Positions 1 through 11,099 of a stretch of 64,000 bases of DNA are shown one piece after another (position 1 is the stretch's first letter; the number at the start of each line of letters is the position of its first letter). This DNA is from Rhododendron vialii (taxonomy: Eukaryota; Streptophyta; Magnoliopsida; Ericales; Ericaceae), in contig NC_080567.1 of the NCBI RefSeq assembly GCF_030253575.1, positions 19,059,001 through 19,123,000 on the forward strand, given 5' to 3'. Under the pieces are notes generated by a model. That model was not told the DNA's origin and ran no database searches. It saw only the letters and a list, made by a program, of their open reading frames with translations. The position numbers were made by a program, and so were the translations under genes.

Positions 1-276
1 AAAGGAGGAGAAATGAAGGATATGAAAGCTGATAAAGTGGGGGACTTTTGGGCAACACACCCTTGCTTAAAACAGTCGTTGGCGATGGAGAAGGAGCCTC
101 TGAAGGGTTTCATGATGGAGAATATGAGTATGATTGGGGACGTGAAGGCAAAGGAGCTGGAGAAGAAGTGGAAGGATTTTTATGTGGATGAAGTTGGTTT
201 ATATCTGAAGCGGGTGCAATTGATGAAGGAGCAGACAAAGCTGGTGTTGGATACAATGAAGGCTTCTAAGGATTAG
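1..276 (+). pseudogene. GeBP/STOREKEEPER-like protein, C-terminal fragment (cut by window edge)
   Basis: The frame is open from base 1 and ends with TAG at 274-276. It encodes 91 residues equal to residues 334-424 of the full gene at 50446-51720 on the other strand, with only about three substitutions (E to K, S to G, G to D). In GeBP-like factors this tail is a helical, leucine-zipper-like region thought to mediate dimer contacts; the DNA-binding domain lies upstream. Whether the upstream part exists beyond the window edge cannot be seen, so this may be the 3' end of an intact paralogue or a severed copy. The near identity, including the 3' flank, points to a recent duplication. Confidence 0.75.
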
Positions 277-848
277 GTTTATGTAGGGTGTAATCACTGG
301 TGAAGTTTTATGCTTTTGATGAAAATGGTCAAGGGGCTTTTTTTTTTGTTAAACCCACAGGGTTTTGGTTGAAGTTACTACCTATGCGGTTCTGGATAAC
401 AACTACTTATGAAATAGCCTTTATATGGTGTTGGATGAACTTGTTCATATGGTTTATCTTAATATTACTAGTAGTTATGTTACAGCTCAGTTTCTGTTTT
501 TGGTCCATGGTTTGGATATTTGTATTTCTTCTTGTCTAGATTCGTGCTTGGTGCTGGATTACCACAAATTTCCTTTGCAGTCTCCTCAACGTGCTTTGGT
601 AGGAAACTAAAGAACTATGTTGCCTTGATTTGATTTGAAATATGTAATAGTACGAAGACTACAATGTAGCCACATGCCTTCTTTCATTATTGGTTCTTCC
701 TGTGGCACATGTTTTGGTGTTGCTTTAGTGTGTCCTTTGTCTCCCATTGCACGCTCCCAGCATCCGTGGTTTGTTAGCTATGACCATTGATGCCCACTTT
801 CTCTTTTAGCTTTGCTTGAAGGGGTGATTTAAACCATCTATTAATTTT
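1..848 (+). repeat. Segmental duplication, copy 1 (inverted partner at 49911-50721)
   Basis: This stretch matches the reverse complement of 49911-50721: the end of the GeBP coding sequence, its 3' UTR and further flank. Copy 1 carries about 34 extra bases near 729-762. Similarity fades shortly after base 848. The left boundary is outside the window, so the duplicated tract is at least 0.85 kb. Confidence 0.85.
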
Positions 849-1357
849 CCTTTCTCAGCCCAGGTTGTTACCCCAATAGTTTAGTCCAAATAATTAATTG
901 ATATATGTTCCTTCGGGGACATCAGATAAAATTGGAACGATACAGAGAATTGACCGATATATGTCGAATGAAGAGCTACATATACTTCAAAAGAGATACT
1001 ACAACAGAATTAATCGGGGTGTAAGAAAAGACGCAGGTGACTAATAGATGCTTCAAATTTGAGTATCAAAACAGACCCCCAACCTTATGGTCCTTACCAA
1101 ACAAAACAGCAGAAGAAAGAAGTACCAAAACAAAGAAAATACAAAACTGAACTCATAATCCTTGCGATCAAAAGATGCAGAATTCTCTGCTTTTCCGAGA
1201 CAACAAAGTTGAGCACCAAGTATAGTTATCCCAACTTTCCAAAATTGTGCATCATACAGCTATCCATTTAGATACTTTATTAGTTTCACAAGCAGGACAC
1301 CATCACACTTCTTCCGATGTCACCCTCTAGAGAAATCTGTGCAATCCAACCTCTCTC
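849..1357. other. Spacer and 3' UTR of the SHMT gene
   Basis: No gene is seen here. The part next to 1358 should be the 3' UTR of the minus-strand SHMT gene. A minus-strand AATAAA (plus strand tttatt, 1276-1281) lies about 77 bases past the stop and is a plausible polyadenylation signal. Confidence 0.5.
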
Positions 1358-4300
1358 TCATAACCCAGGTAACGGGAATTGTGTTGTCAAAGCCTCAACT
1401 CTCATTCTCAGTTCAGCCACTAGATCCATTAGAGCGAAATCTGGAGACCCTATAAACTTCATGAAATCTTGGAGCTTTGAACCCGAGACAGACCTCTTTG
1501 CTTCAAGGGCAATTTTTACACCCTCGTGAATAAAATCTGCCGTTGCTATGAATTCCTTCTCTGTGAAACCTCTGGTGGTCATAGCAGGGGATCCAATGCG
1601 TATCCCGCCAGGCACTTGTGCGCTTTTATCACCTAAGGTGTTCAAGATATAATAGATTCAAGTACAAGAAACGAAAACAATCACAGTACGAGATGTCAAG
1701 TGTGCATGGATCATGGATTTTTTTGGAGGGATTTATCAAGAGAAAGAATGTTCCAATTGGATGACGTACTTGTGGAGGAATTTATGAGGGGGAGTGGGTA
1801 AGGGAAGAAGACAAGACTCACCAGGTACTGAATTCTTGTTAAGGGTGATGGATGCCATGTCAAGAATTTTTTCCACACGAGCCCCATCAATACCCTGTGT
1901 TAAAGGAAACAATCTCAATCAACTCTTACTAAAAATAGCAAATAAATTTCTGATAACCTAAACATCAAACAACAGATGGTGCCATATACAAGATACAAGA
2001 ACAGTAACAAATAGAACTCAGAATTCATCTAAAACATCAAACAGACAGTGCGGTATAAGATACAACAGCAATAACAAATATAACTCAAAATTCCAGTGTT
2101 CTACAACAAGGAATTAATCGCTGGCGGGACCTATCTGATTAGGTCCGACTAACGATTAATCGCCAATTACTAATTAATATGCACCGATTAATCAGATTAA
2201 TCGCTCGAAAGCGGTTGACCGCCCGACTAGTGCCTAGCGACTTTTAGAACATTGCAAAATTCTATCAAATCGTTGGATAATATGACTTCATAGCACATGA
2301 TTTGCTTTAAGCCAGCATACAACAGTAGAATTAGATTATTTAATTTGTCACAAAAGTTCCGTTAGTTCAGCGATCTGCCAAACATTGTTACAAGCCATGA
2401 TATACCATACTTATTAAAGGACTGATCACCATCAAGACAGAATAGCTAAAACTTACTAATGGTCTCAGATCAACAAGAACCAAATGGTTATCAGTCCCTC
2501 CTGAAACCAATTTGTATCCCAACTCAATCAAGCGGTTTGCAAGAGCTCTACAGTTAGAAACCACCTACGAAACCAAGTGAACAGTCAATTGGCACTTAAA
2601 AAGATTGTGATAAGTTTAAGAGTTAGATATCAGTTGGGCCAGATTTTGGCTCTGTTGAAATCAAATACCTTATTCTGATATGCCCTAAACTCTGGGGATT
2701 GAGCATAATTCAGGCAGACTGCAAGCCCCCCAATTGTGTGGTTATGAGGACCACCCTGTAAAGAGATGCAATATTTTAATTATTTGCTGGGTAATTACAA
2801 AAAGAAAAAGAAAAAAGAGAAGAAGCTAACATGCAGACAACCAGGAAAAAGATGCAGCTACAGCCAGTTGAAAGATCAATGTCTAATGTACATGCCTGAT
2901 GACAGACAAATTGATAGTATTCCACTAACCTGCAACCCGGGAAAAACAGCATTGTTGACAGCAGATTCTAAATCAACACCCAGAACAGGCTCTCTCTTGA
3001 AGAAGATCATGCCACCTCTAGGCCCTCTCAAGGACTGGAGAGAAGAGTATTTATCAGATAAACAAGCATATTTCTTGATCGACTTATAGACATTAGAAAG
3101 AGTTTTCCTTTCACACAACCATTCAAAATAAATTTCCCCTGCTCTTTATTACTTTGCTATTTACCAAAAACTTTCCAGGGAAAACTCATGAAAAAGACAA
3201 ACTTAATGCCAAAACATCCGATAACAATTTCCAAGTGCTCACACGTAAGGAGGAAAAAAGGAAGATGAAACATGCCAATCTTGATATTATCACCTCAAAT
3301 TTGTGTGTTACTGGTCTGTAAAATAAGTGCTTTATCTGAAGAACTTTCTTATGTATTGTGTTGTTCCCCATCCCACTAATAAATTGCAATGTTCATTTAT
3401 GTACAACTAACTCTCGTTCCCCATCTGCATTCCAGTATAGTTCTTAGTTACTAGATAAGGTGACAATCTGGCAATATTACATGTTTAAACACATAGATCG
3501 CATCCACAGTTTATTTTTTTTATCGCATCAACACACTTGATGGGTGGTAAGAATACACAATCTTGCGTGGGAGCATGCCGATACACACATAACTGCATTC
3601 ATATGATTAACTGCAACAACAAAACATTCTCATGCTGCCCTGCCAAAAGCTTAGACTTATAGTCTGGAAACCAAAAGGTTGAGCATAATGCAATCTAGCA
3701 TTTCAAATGAGTAGGGAAATCATTGCATAAGTTGTTCAATACATACCTTGTGTGTTGTGGTCGTCACAACATCACAATACTCAAAAGGATCAGCAACCAC
3801 AGAAGCAGCAACAAGTCCACTTATGTGAGCCATATCCATCATGAGAAAAGCACCAACTGCATCTACAATCTATGAAAAGCAAATCAAGTCTAATCAATTT
3901 ACTGTTGCAATGGAAACTTTAAAATAAATTACTGCAAATTTGCTACCAAGTGACAACCTTCACAGGACAGGTTTCTAAAAAGGAAAAGGCAAAGAACGTA
4001 TTTCTTAATAGACACACCAAGAGAAGAAATCATACCTTTCTCATCCTAGGATAATCAAAATCCCGAGGATAGGCACTAGCACCAGCAATAATGAGTTTGG
4101 GCCGAAAAAGATTAGCTGTTTTCTCAAGCATGTCATAATTAACAATGCCTGCTTGAAAACTGACAATCTTAGTATCACATTCAAACCAAACGATCATCTA
4201 GTAAATGTCGGTTCAAATTTAATTGCACACTACCGTACCTGTAGATTCGTCGAGCCTATAAGGCATAGATTCAAAATAAATGGATGTTCCTGATACCCGC

Positions 4301-7300
4301 CTTTTAGGAGTCATGAAACCATGAGACAAGTGCCCCCCATGAGGTAAGTCCAAACCCTAAGTAATATTACATGTTAGTTCCAAAAAGAAGCATTCTAATG
4401 TCCAAAGGCAAGAAGAAGAAAACATTTAACTCACCATTATACGGTCATGTGGACTAAGAAGTGCAGTGTAAACCTCAAAATTAGCAGGAGACCCAGATAA
4501 TGGTTGAACATTCACACCCCACTTCTTTCCATCTAAGTGAAATGCAGCCAAAGCCCTTTCTTGACATAGAGTTTCCAGCTCATCAATGAATTCATTGCCA
4601 CCATAGTATCTGAATACAAAAATCATGATATGAAGCCTGTATAATTACAAGTATGCGAATACAAACTGGACCAACTACTTTTCCTCTAAGGGGTAATGCT
4701 TACCTTTTGCCCGGTAGCCCTTCAGAATACTTATTTGTGAGGCAAGAACCAACTGCTTCCATCACTGCCCGGGATGTGAAGTTCTCTGAGGCAATAAGCT
4801 CTAAACTTTTAAACTGCCTTTGCTTTTCTTTGTCAATAATTGTGCGAACATGAGGATCAGCCTCACTGAGCCCATGGTCTATAAAGCTGCTCTCACTACC
4901 TGAATAACATTATTTGCAACATTTAGCACTTCAAGGAGAAAAGTTTCCCAACAAAGACCATATATTGTCTTGGTTTTTATGCATTTTCATTACAGCATCA
5001 TGGAGGAATAAAAACAAATATAGACCTGCAAAAGATCCGTTAGAAAATGACTCCACCATATGGCTATAACCCCACACCTTCTGTCTGCTACCCATATACT
5101 AAAAGAATTTTAAGCTTCTGTGGAATTTCCCCTTGTTTGCTAACTAATTTTCATGCAAAAAGCCTTCCACATTTCTCAATATTACGTACAAGTTTGTATA
5201 CTTTCAGGCAACCCAGGTTCAAAGGGACCTGCAACCTCAATGCCCCTTCGATGGATTACTCCAAATTATGGATTGGATGACTCAAGTTGAAAGGGGTTCT
5301 CAGTTTTCCTGCTTGTTATCAAAGGTCTTTGGCTGCTCTCCTATACCATGTTTGGGGAGAAAGGAATTGCAGGATTTTCAAAAGCCATGGGTGTAATGTT
5401 CAACAGCTGGAGTCTAAGGTGAGAACTGATATCCGAGCTTGCGTGAGCTCCTGGAGAAGTATTAAAAAGTCAGGATCTAATATAGCTCTGTCTTTCCAGT
5501 CAGGGTCTTTGAGAGTATGTAATTTTGTTTTTTAGTCTTTTTTAGTTTTGTATTGTTGTTGTTTTCGTGTACAGCCTTGCTTGTTGCTGGGATGTTTGGT
5601 TTTGTTTGACTGGGGTATGCCTCAGAATTGTGTAATGTGGGTTCGTTAATAAAATTTTACCTTACCCACCCCCCCCCCCCCCCCAAAAAAAAATAAAATA
5701 AAATAAAACCCCGGTTCAAAGGTGGTTCATAGTTCATACCCTCTTTGCGGATGTGACCGCTAGAAGAGGAGGCTGCGGTGACTGGATTTAATCTTGGAGT
5801 CATGTTGATCTTGTTGCACCCTCACGTGGGGAGGACTAGCGGGAGAGCGCAAGATCAAGCCTCCCAGTTACTCAGGCCCGATTTCTCTAAGCATAATTTA
5901 TTAGTTTTGTGCCTATCGATGCTCTGGACTATCAATGAAGAAAGCATGGTAATGTGCACATAAATTGATTTGGATCTCTAGGCCTGCCCTCTCTGATGCC
6001 ATTTGGCTTTGATTTGGGGGCATGGTTCTACAACAAAAAGTCCCTGTAGCTCCTCGGTTCTTGGAGGTTTAGGGGGCCACTGTTTCAGTGGTATTCTGAG
6101 AGCAGCCACTTTGTGCATATATTGCCAAAGGTTAGATCTGTCTCCAATCATCCCCCGCCCATACCCCCAATGATTGGGGACTAGATGGGTTATGTTATGT
6201 TGTTGTTGTTGTTGTATGTACCGGTCATTGCTAATACCTATTTCTGGATGTCTTTTTGAAAAAGTTGGATACAACGAAGAAATATCTGAGACCTATGGTG
6301 GATGCAGTCGAAGTCACCTTTTGATTCTTAAGTAGGAGGGTTATTTTGTTATATTTACAGTTAGATTTGTTCTTCCCATCTTTTATCTTTTAACTCTGTT
6401 ATGCATGTCCCGTAAACATAGTTCCGTAATTTTCCTTGCTAAGTATTTTTTATAACTGGTCATACACAAGTGCTCTGTTAGTTGTAACTTTCACTAACAA
6501 AAAATTAGAAAAGTCAAATTGGTGATCAGAATTCCCCCTTCTCCTTTCAGGATTTAATTCAGATTGTTGATGCTATAGAGGAGAAGTTGAGGGAAAACAG
6601 GCTAAGGTGGTTTGGGCATGTCTACCGTAGACCAGGAGATGCAGTAGTTAAGAGAGCGGATAGGATAGCTTTGGGTAGCAATGCTACGGGGAGGGGTAGA
6701 CCTAAATTGACATTAGATGTTGTGCGCAAAGACATGAGTATAATGGATTTGTGTGAACAAGTGGCCCTTGACAGAGCTCAATGGAGGAAAATGATTCATG
6801 TAGCTGACCCCAAGTGATTGGGACATAAGGCTCGGTTTGGTTTGGTACTAACACAATGTATCAGTCACTTTGAGCAAGTTTCGTTACCTATAAAGACTGC
6901 ACAAAACACACTAAAATGAAACATACGACTTAAATTCCTATTCCTATCCCTGTTCCTATGTCCTATTCTAACTGCTACGCTAGTCCATTGCAACAGTGTG
7001 ACAGTACATTCAAAACAGATATTCCATGTCAAATTCCTTATTTGAATTCAGACACGTGTATCAATGTACATAGATGTAAGTACACAGATGTAAGCCATCA
7101 AAATAAGCCAATCAAAAGAACTGAATCAAGATTGCGTCCGCTTACATTCAAAAAGAAACAATAAACGCACAAAAGGTTGATGGTAAAACATGGTTACCTC
7201 CAATTTCAGGCACAGAGACGGACACGGAAGAGGGAGGCCTCCCAGTGACCAAACTTCCTTCAAGTTGAGAAGATCTACAAGGTTTAACAGAAGCGATTTT

Positions 7301-7417
7301 AACTTGATGAGGGCATCCGTAGAAAAAGGACCCTTTCGCTACGAAAGTTGATCCCTTCGCCCAAACGGGCTGTAAAAGAACAGAACCCATAACTGCAGTT
7401 CCACTACACGCCTGCAT
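1358..7417 (-). CDS. SHM3: Serine hydroxymethyltransferase, plastid type (SHM3-like), 11 exons
   Basis: Interconverts serine plus tetrahydrofolate and glycine plus 5,10-methylene-tetrahydrofolate, using PLP; it feeds one-carbon metabolism. Coding exons, 5' to 3': 7417-7198, 4899-4704, 4609-4435, 4356-4239, 4148-4036, 3869-3747, 3034-2930, 2755-2669, 2564-2457, 1894-1822, 1632-1358. All introns are GT-AG and the frame holds throughout (1593 nt, 530 aa, close to the 529 aa I recall for Arabidopsis SHM3). The N-terminus begins MQAC and is Ser/Val/Lys-rich for about 75 residues, like a plastid transit peptide. Visible family blocks are [40 protein letters not shown], the PLP lysine in TTTTHK (Lys315, end of exon 6) followed by SLRGPRGG, and [14 protein letters not shown]. 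Intron 1 is 2.3 kb and holds LINE and SINE remnants. A 5' UTR intron is likely: donor near 7883, acceptor near 7451. No disabling change was seen. Confidence 0.96.
5226..5712 (+). mobile_element. 5'-truncated L1-like LINE, 3' end, in SHMT intron 1
   Basis: A plus-strand frame at 5287-5535 reads like the end of a plant LINE polyprotein ([12 protein letters not shown], then [11 protein letters not shown]), followed by a 3' UTR, a 16-base C run at 5669-5684 and an A-rich tail of AATAA-type repeats. The 10-bp sequence ggttcaaagg occurs immediately before (5216-5225) and after (5713-5722) the element and fits a target-site duplication. It lies antisense to the host SHMT gene. Confidence 0.7.
6040..6218 (+). 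mobile_element. Au-like SINE 3' part with (TTG)n tail
   Basis: It ends in repeated GTT/TTG units (about 6190-6215). It shares a long diverged block with 41425-41600 read on the minus strand: a run ending ttcagtggtattctgagag, then a block containing tttgtgcatat, ttaggtctgtctcc-like sequence and ccaatgattgg. Two copies with the same (TTG)-type 3' end support a SINE family resembling plant Au SINEs. The 5' tRNA-like promoter was not identified. Confidence 0.5.
6560..6850 (+). mobile_element. RTE-type LINE remnant, C-terminal end
   Basis: The frame 6587-6817 has the common end of plant RTE-like non-LTR polyproteins: [26 protein letters not shown], then [16 protein letters not shown] and a stop. 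It is followed by the usual GT-rich tail (ggctcggtttggtttgg). The reverse transcriptase core and endonuclease are absent, so it is a dead 5'-truncated copy inside SHMT intron 1. A second diverged tail of the same family is at 47745-47822. Confidence 0.75.
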
Positions 7418-7883
7418 TCTGGATCCTAATAAGACAACTCACAAGCTTCCTACACAAACAAAGAACCAAAATTGAAAATCAGAATCATGCAACCAAACCA
7501 AAATACATATTTGAATGACCAAAAATGCTCTGAATGTACACCAAACCAATTTCCTCCACTTGCTTACTTGTTTTTCTACGGGATTGCAAATAATTATCTA
7601 CCCTCCATAACAACTCAACCAAAACTTTTTAAAAGCCCATAAAAGAACTAAAAAATACCCAGATGAACCACCAAACACGTTTTTTCTTTGCGATATCAGT
7701 AATGTTAAATAAGATTTTCGTTAGAAAACTAGAAAAATGAAATCATTAAGCTGGAATAAAAGCTATTAAGCATCCAATCCAAATAATCACCCTTAAAACG
7801 AAAAATCTTTTCTTCTTCAATATATTACAACCATTGAAACGAGATAAACAAAAGCTATAAAATCATCAAGATAAAATTATTAC

Positions 7884-7984
7884 CAAGTCGAGATAAAAGT
7901 TTCGCAACCAAAGTGTTTGAGTTTGGTTCTTCTTTCACTATCTTTTCCGCTTTCAGCTTGAACGAACGGATTAACTGTCACTCA

Positions 7985-8018
<34 letters not shown>

Positions 8019-8019
8019 G
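7884..8019 (-). promoter_or_regulatory. SHMT 5' UTR/promoter-proximal region with (GT)n(GA)n tract
   Basis: This is the probable first non-coding exon of SHMT, ending at a donor-like site near 7883 on the minus strand. A GT then GA dinucleotide run occupies about 7985-8019 (CT/AC on the transcribed strand). CT-rich leaders are common in plant housekeeping genes. A diverged copy of 7884-7990 is found at 12024-12140. Confidence 0.4.
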
Positions 8020-9560
8020 CAAAACCCTAGCTGTTGAAAAGCGCGCGCCGCGTACCTGAATAATTAAAGCAATAAAAGTAACCACGGAATTAGAAACGAT
8101 AACTTTACAAAGAAGAGTCGGCTTGCCGCTATCGCCACATCTCCTCTCCCTCTTTCTCTCAATCTGTGTTTCAACTGACGTTGGTCTTCAACGGAGGTCC
8201 AGCGATGTCGACTTTCAACGGCGAGGTCCGGCTACCTCTATCTCACCCAGTCCGGTATTGTTCTAGGGCTTCAAACCCAAAGTGGGAGGAAGAAGAACAA
8301 GAAAAGAAAAGAGAAAAAGAAAAAAAAAGAATGATATTTTAATAAAGAATAAGTAAAATAAATAGTATTGTTGTGACGGTGAAAGAGATATGAATAAGTA
8401 AAATGAAAAAATTACACTATTTACTAGCATTTTTACCTAATAACTGGTAAATTTGCTTTTAGAGCAACTTTACCAGCTACTTCAAAGTAGCTTTGTCGCC
8501 ATTTTACCTCACAAAAAGGAAAAATGTACCCGAACAGCAGAGTAGCTAAAGAGAGAGGCAATTTTCGTCCATAGTTCTGAGCCAAAAATGGCTCACAACT
8601 ATTCATAAGCAATCTACTTTTTTATTGTTTCCTCTCTCTCTGACCCTCCCTCTCTTTCTCTCTCTGACTCTCCCATTCACTCTCTCTCTTTATTAATATT
8701 TTAATAAAGAATAGGTAAAATAGATTGTATTGGTGTAGTGTTAAAAAAATATGAACAGGTAAAATGAAAAATATACACTGTTCAAGAGTTTTTTTAGACA
8801 ATAACCGGTAAACTTGCTCAAGGAAAAGGGGGAATTGGTTTCCCTTCTCTGCGGGGAAAAAAAAAATGAAAAGGGAGAAAGGTTGGGTTTGGTCCTGGGT
8901 GACACACGCATACTCTAGAAAATCACTCGCCGGACGCACGCACATACAAATGATTACAGAATAATGACGACATAAAAAAAATTTCGCATTAAATAAACTA
9001 ACGAGAAAAATAATATTTTTGTTTTAATAATAATAATTATTTATTAAAAATACCGGGTCTTCACACAATGGTTGAGATTCGTGTACAATTATGACCGGTC
9101 ACAATTAACTCTTCCCCGAAAAAGTTTCATTAACATCTTAACCGTTTAAAAAATGTTTTGGACAGTCACGATTGAGTGCTGGAAACAATCTTAGGCTTAG
9201 CTGGTTATTTAATTTGGAATAAAAAAATTTTAAAATTATGCATGAGGGTAATTTATTTATTTTATTCTAAAATTGCAAGCTTTGTCGTATTATACTCTCT
9301 TTTAGGAACAAAGGGAGTACACAACTTTAGACACAATTCCGTCGTCCAAACACAAGTCTATTTGGAGCGAATATAGTTATGGCTGAAGTCGTAGTCCTAG
9401 CATTGCTCTAAAAACCTTTCGTTTTGAATTTAGCAATTGAAATTGTTAGGAGTACCTTGAAACAGGAACAGAGGAACTTGTAGAGGGTAATATTATTAGG
9501 ATTTGATATTCTCCAAAATCTCAGCAAAGTTTTTTGACTCAAAAAAAGTTTGAAATACAA
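8020..9560. other. SHMT upstream spacer with MITE-like direct repeats
   Basis: No gene is seen. Two related blocks, about 8336-8475 and 8698-8822, share the order taataaagaata(a/g)gtaaaata, a central variable part, then aata(a)c(t/c)ggtaaa(t/c)ttgct; they look like two partial copies of one MITE. The block 9290-9420 reappears, diverged, at 12175-12320. Confidence 0.45.
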
Positions 9561-9961
9561 AAACTACTTGTTACCCTGGACCACCCAACCAAATCTCTTT
9601 TCTATAGAAAATTTCTCCTTCATCAAAGAAGCCATAATCCAAATTTCTTGTGCTGAATCCCATTCCCAGTTCCTCACCAAATGCTCTAATCCACTTTGAA
9701 AAAACCTAAATTTCTTCATTTCTCTTCCCTTTACGAAAAATGAAGACATCAACCCCACCAAAGCTACCCATCATGGAATGAACCCTGAACACTACCAGCT
9801 TGCTCTTCAAAAGCTCCAGCAACTCTAGTCAGAAGGATTGATTGAGCCCACAACCTCTCAGTGGGCATGTGAAGTATTTTATGTCAACAAAAGAACAGAG
9901 CAGATAAGAGGAAAGCTTCGTCTGGTTATCAACTACCAGCCTTCTTTCTAGGTGTGTTCAA

Positions 9962-10576
9962 ATGTGTCAAAACTTTCAACATCTCTGTATTTTCAAATAT
10001 GGTTTTGATGAAGGTCCCATAAAAGGTCTACCCTTCCATCCTGTCTATCCTTTTCTCAACCAGTTTGAAGTGTCCTACCATAATGTCTTTTATTTCAAAA
10101 AAGAAGCCTATCTCCTCTTGTGGTATTTAGTCGATGTGTATACTATAAGTGTCTGTTTTAATAAATCAGCAGTCTTGGTCTATCTGGCTCATGCGGCGTT
10201 CAATCAAGTTCAACCTCCAGAAGATTTCTTTTTGAAATTTCTCTTGCTCTTTGGCAACATATCCTACTGGCAACAGAAGATCATACAAGTTCCCACAGGT
10301 CCAGACGAAGACCTCCAATTTGCTTTTTGGACAACTCGCAACAACAGATGTCTTCCTAATCCTGATGGTTCTATCACTTGGAGAAAGGAGTATCACACTA
10401 TATTCCTTTCAGCATATCAAGAGTCTCCGAGCATTGAGATCCACAGTGAAAATTATCTGGTCATGACTCAAACACTGTGTTCACTCAATGGATTGACACC
10501 TGCAGAAGTTCCCTCATCTCTCCTCCATTATGAAACTGCAAACTGGAAATTCAATGATACTTATCCGGAAGAATGA
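9962..10576 (+). CDS. Uncharacterised ORF inside the pararetroviral fragment (204 aa)
   Basis: An uninterrupted 204-residue frame lies between the broken reverse transcriptase start and the viral promoter. I recognise no domain. It is rich in aromatic residues (many Phe, Tyr, Trp), has no clear transmembrane array and ends in an acidic tail. Its position just before the promoter block suggests the 3' part of a viral polyprotein or an accessory viral frame, joined here by a deletion. The first Met may be fortuitous because the frame may have continued from upstream viral sequence. It is probably not expressed as a host protein. Confidence 0.4.
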   Translation: MCQNFQHLCIFKYGFDEGPIKGLPFHPVYPFLNQFEVSYHNVFYFKKEAYLLLWYLVDVYTISVCFNKSAVLVYLAHAAFNQVQPPEDFFLKFLLLFGNISYWQQKIIQVPTGPDEDLQFAFWTTRNNRCLPNPDGSITWRKEYHTIFLSAYQESPSIEIHSENYLVMTQTLCSLNGLTPAEVPSSLLHYETANWKFNDTYPEE

Positions 10577-10879
10577 CGCCAAAATATTCGCTATCTTTTG
10601 ACCCAGTATCACTTGACTGACAAAAATGAAGAAAGTAGTTCAGATGATCCAGAGTGACAATCACGTGCTCATACCAGCTGTCTCTTTTGTGTGGTGTAAT
10701 ATAAAGTATGGAAGTGTTGTCCTCTTTTCCAGAGATGGTGAAATTATTAGTGTTTACTATTAAGTACAGTTATTGTAAATTATTAGTCAGTAATGTTGTT
10801 GTAATGATAGTACGTAAAGGTTTGTAGACTAGACTTAGACTAGGCTAAAAGTCCATGTTAGTCTGGCACCAATTATATG

Positions 10880-10965
10880 TAGTAATATTTCCTGATGTCA
10901 TGCATGATGTATTCGGTTGCCTCCTTACGCCTATAAAAGGAGAGTATCACCTCTGTAAATAAACG
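10880..10965 (+). promoter_or_regulatory. Pararetrovirus-type promoter with TATA box and polyA signal
   Basis: TATAAAA at 10932-10938 follows a paired TGATG-type stretch (10893-10915) that resembles an as-1-like activating element. An AATAAA lies at 10958-10963, only about 20 bases past the TATA box. A TATA box with a close downstream AATAAA is the arrangement known for caulimovirus full-length RNA promoters, where the transcript is terminally redundant. Activity cannot be judged from sequence. Confidence 0.55.
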
Positions 10966-11099
10966 AAGTTAGAAAGCCAGTCAGTGTTTGCAATAATATT
11001 CCAGTCTCTTGTGTTCTTATAAATATTTCTTATTGTGTTCTCTCTACGATCCTAATCTACTTAGTGTTTGTACCCACTTCGTGTCTGTAAATTAAGGCG

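Noticed and set aside
5978-6274. 98-codon minus-strand frame in SHMT intron 1
   Set aside because: It is the antisense reading of the SINE-like element; its Gln run comes from the (TTG)n tail.
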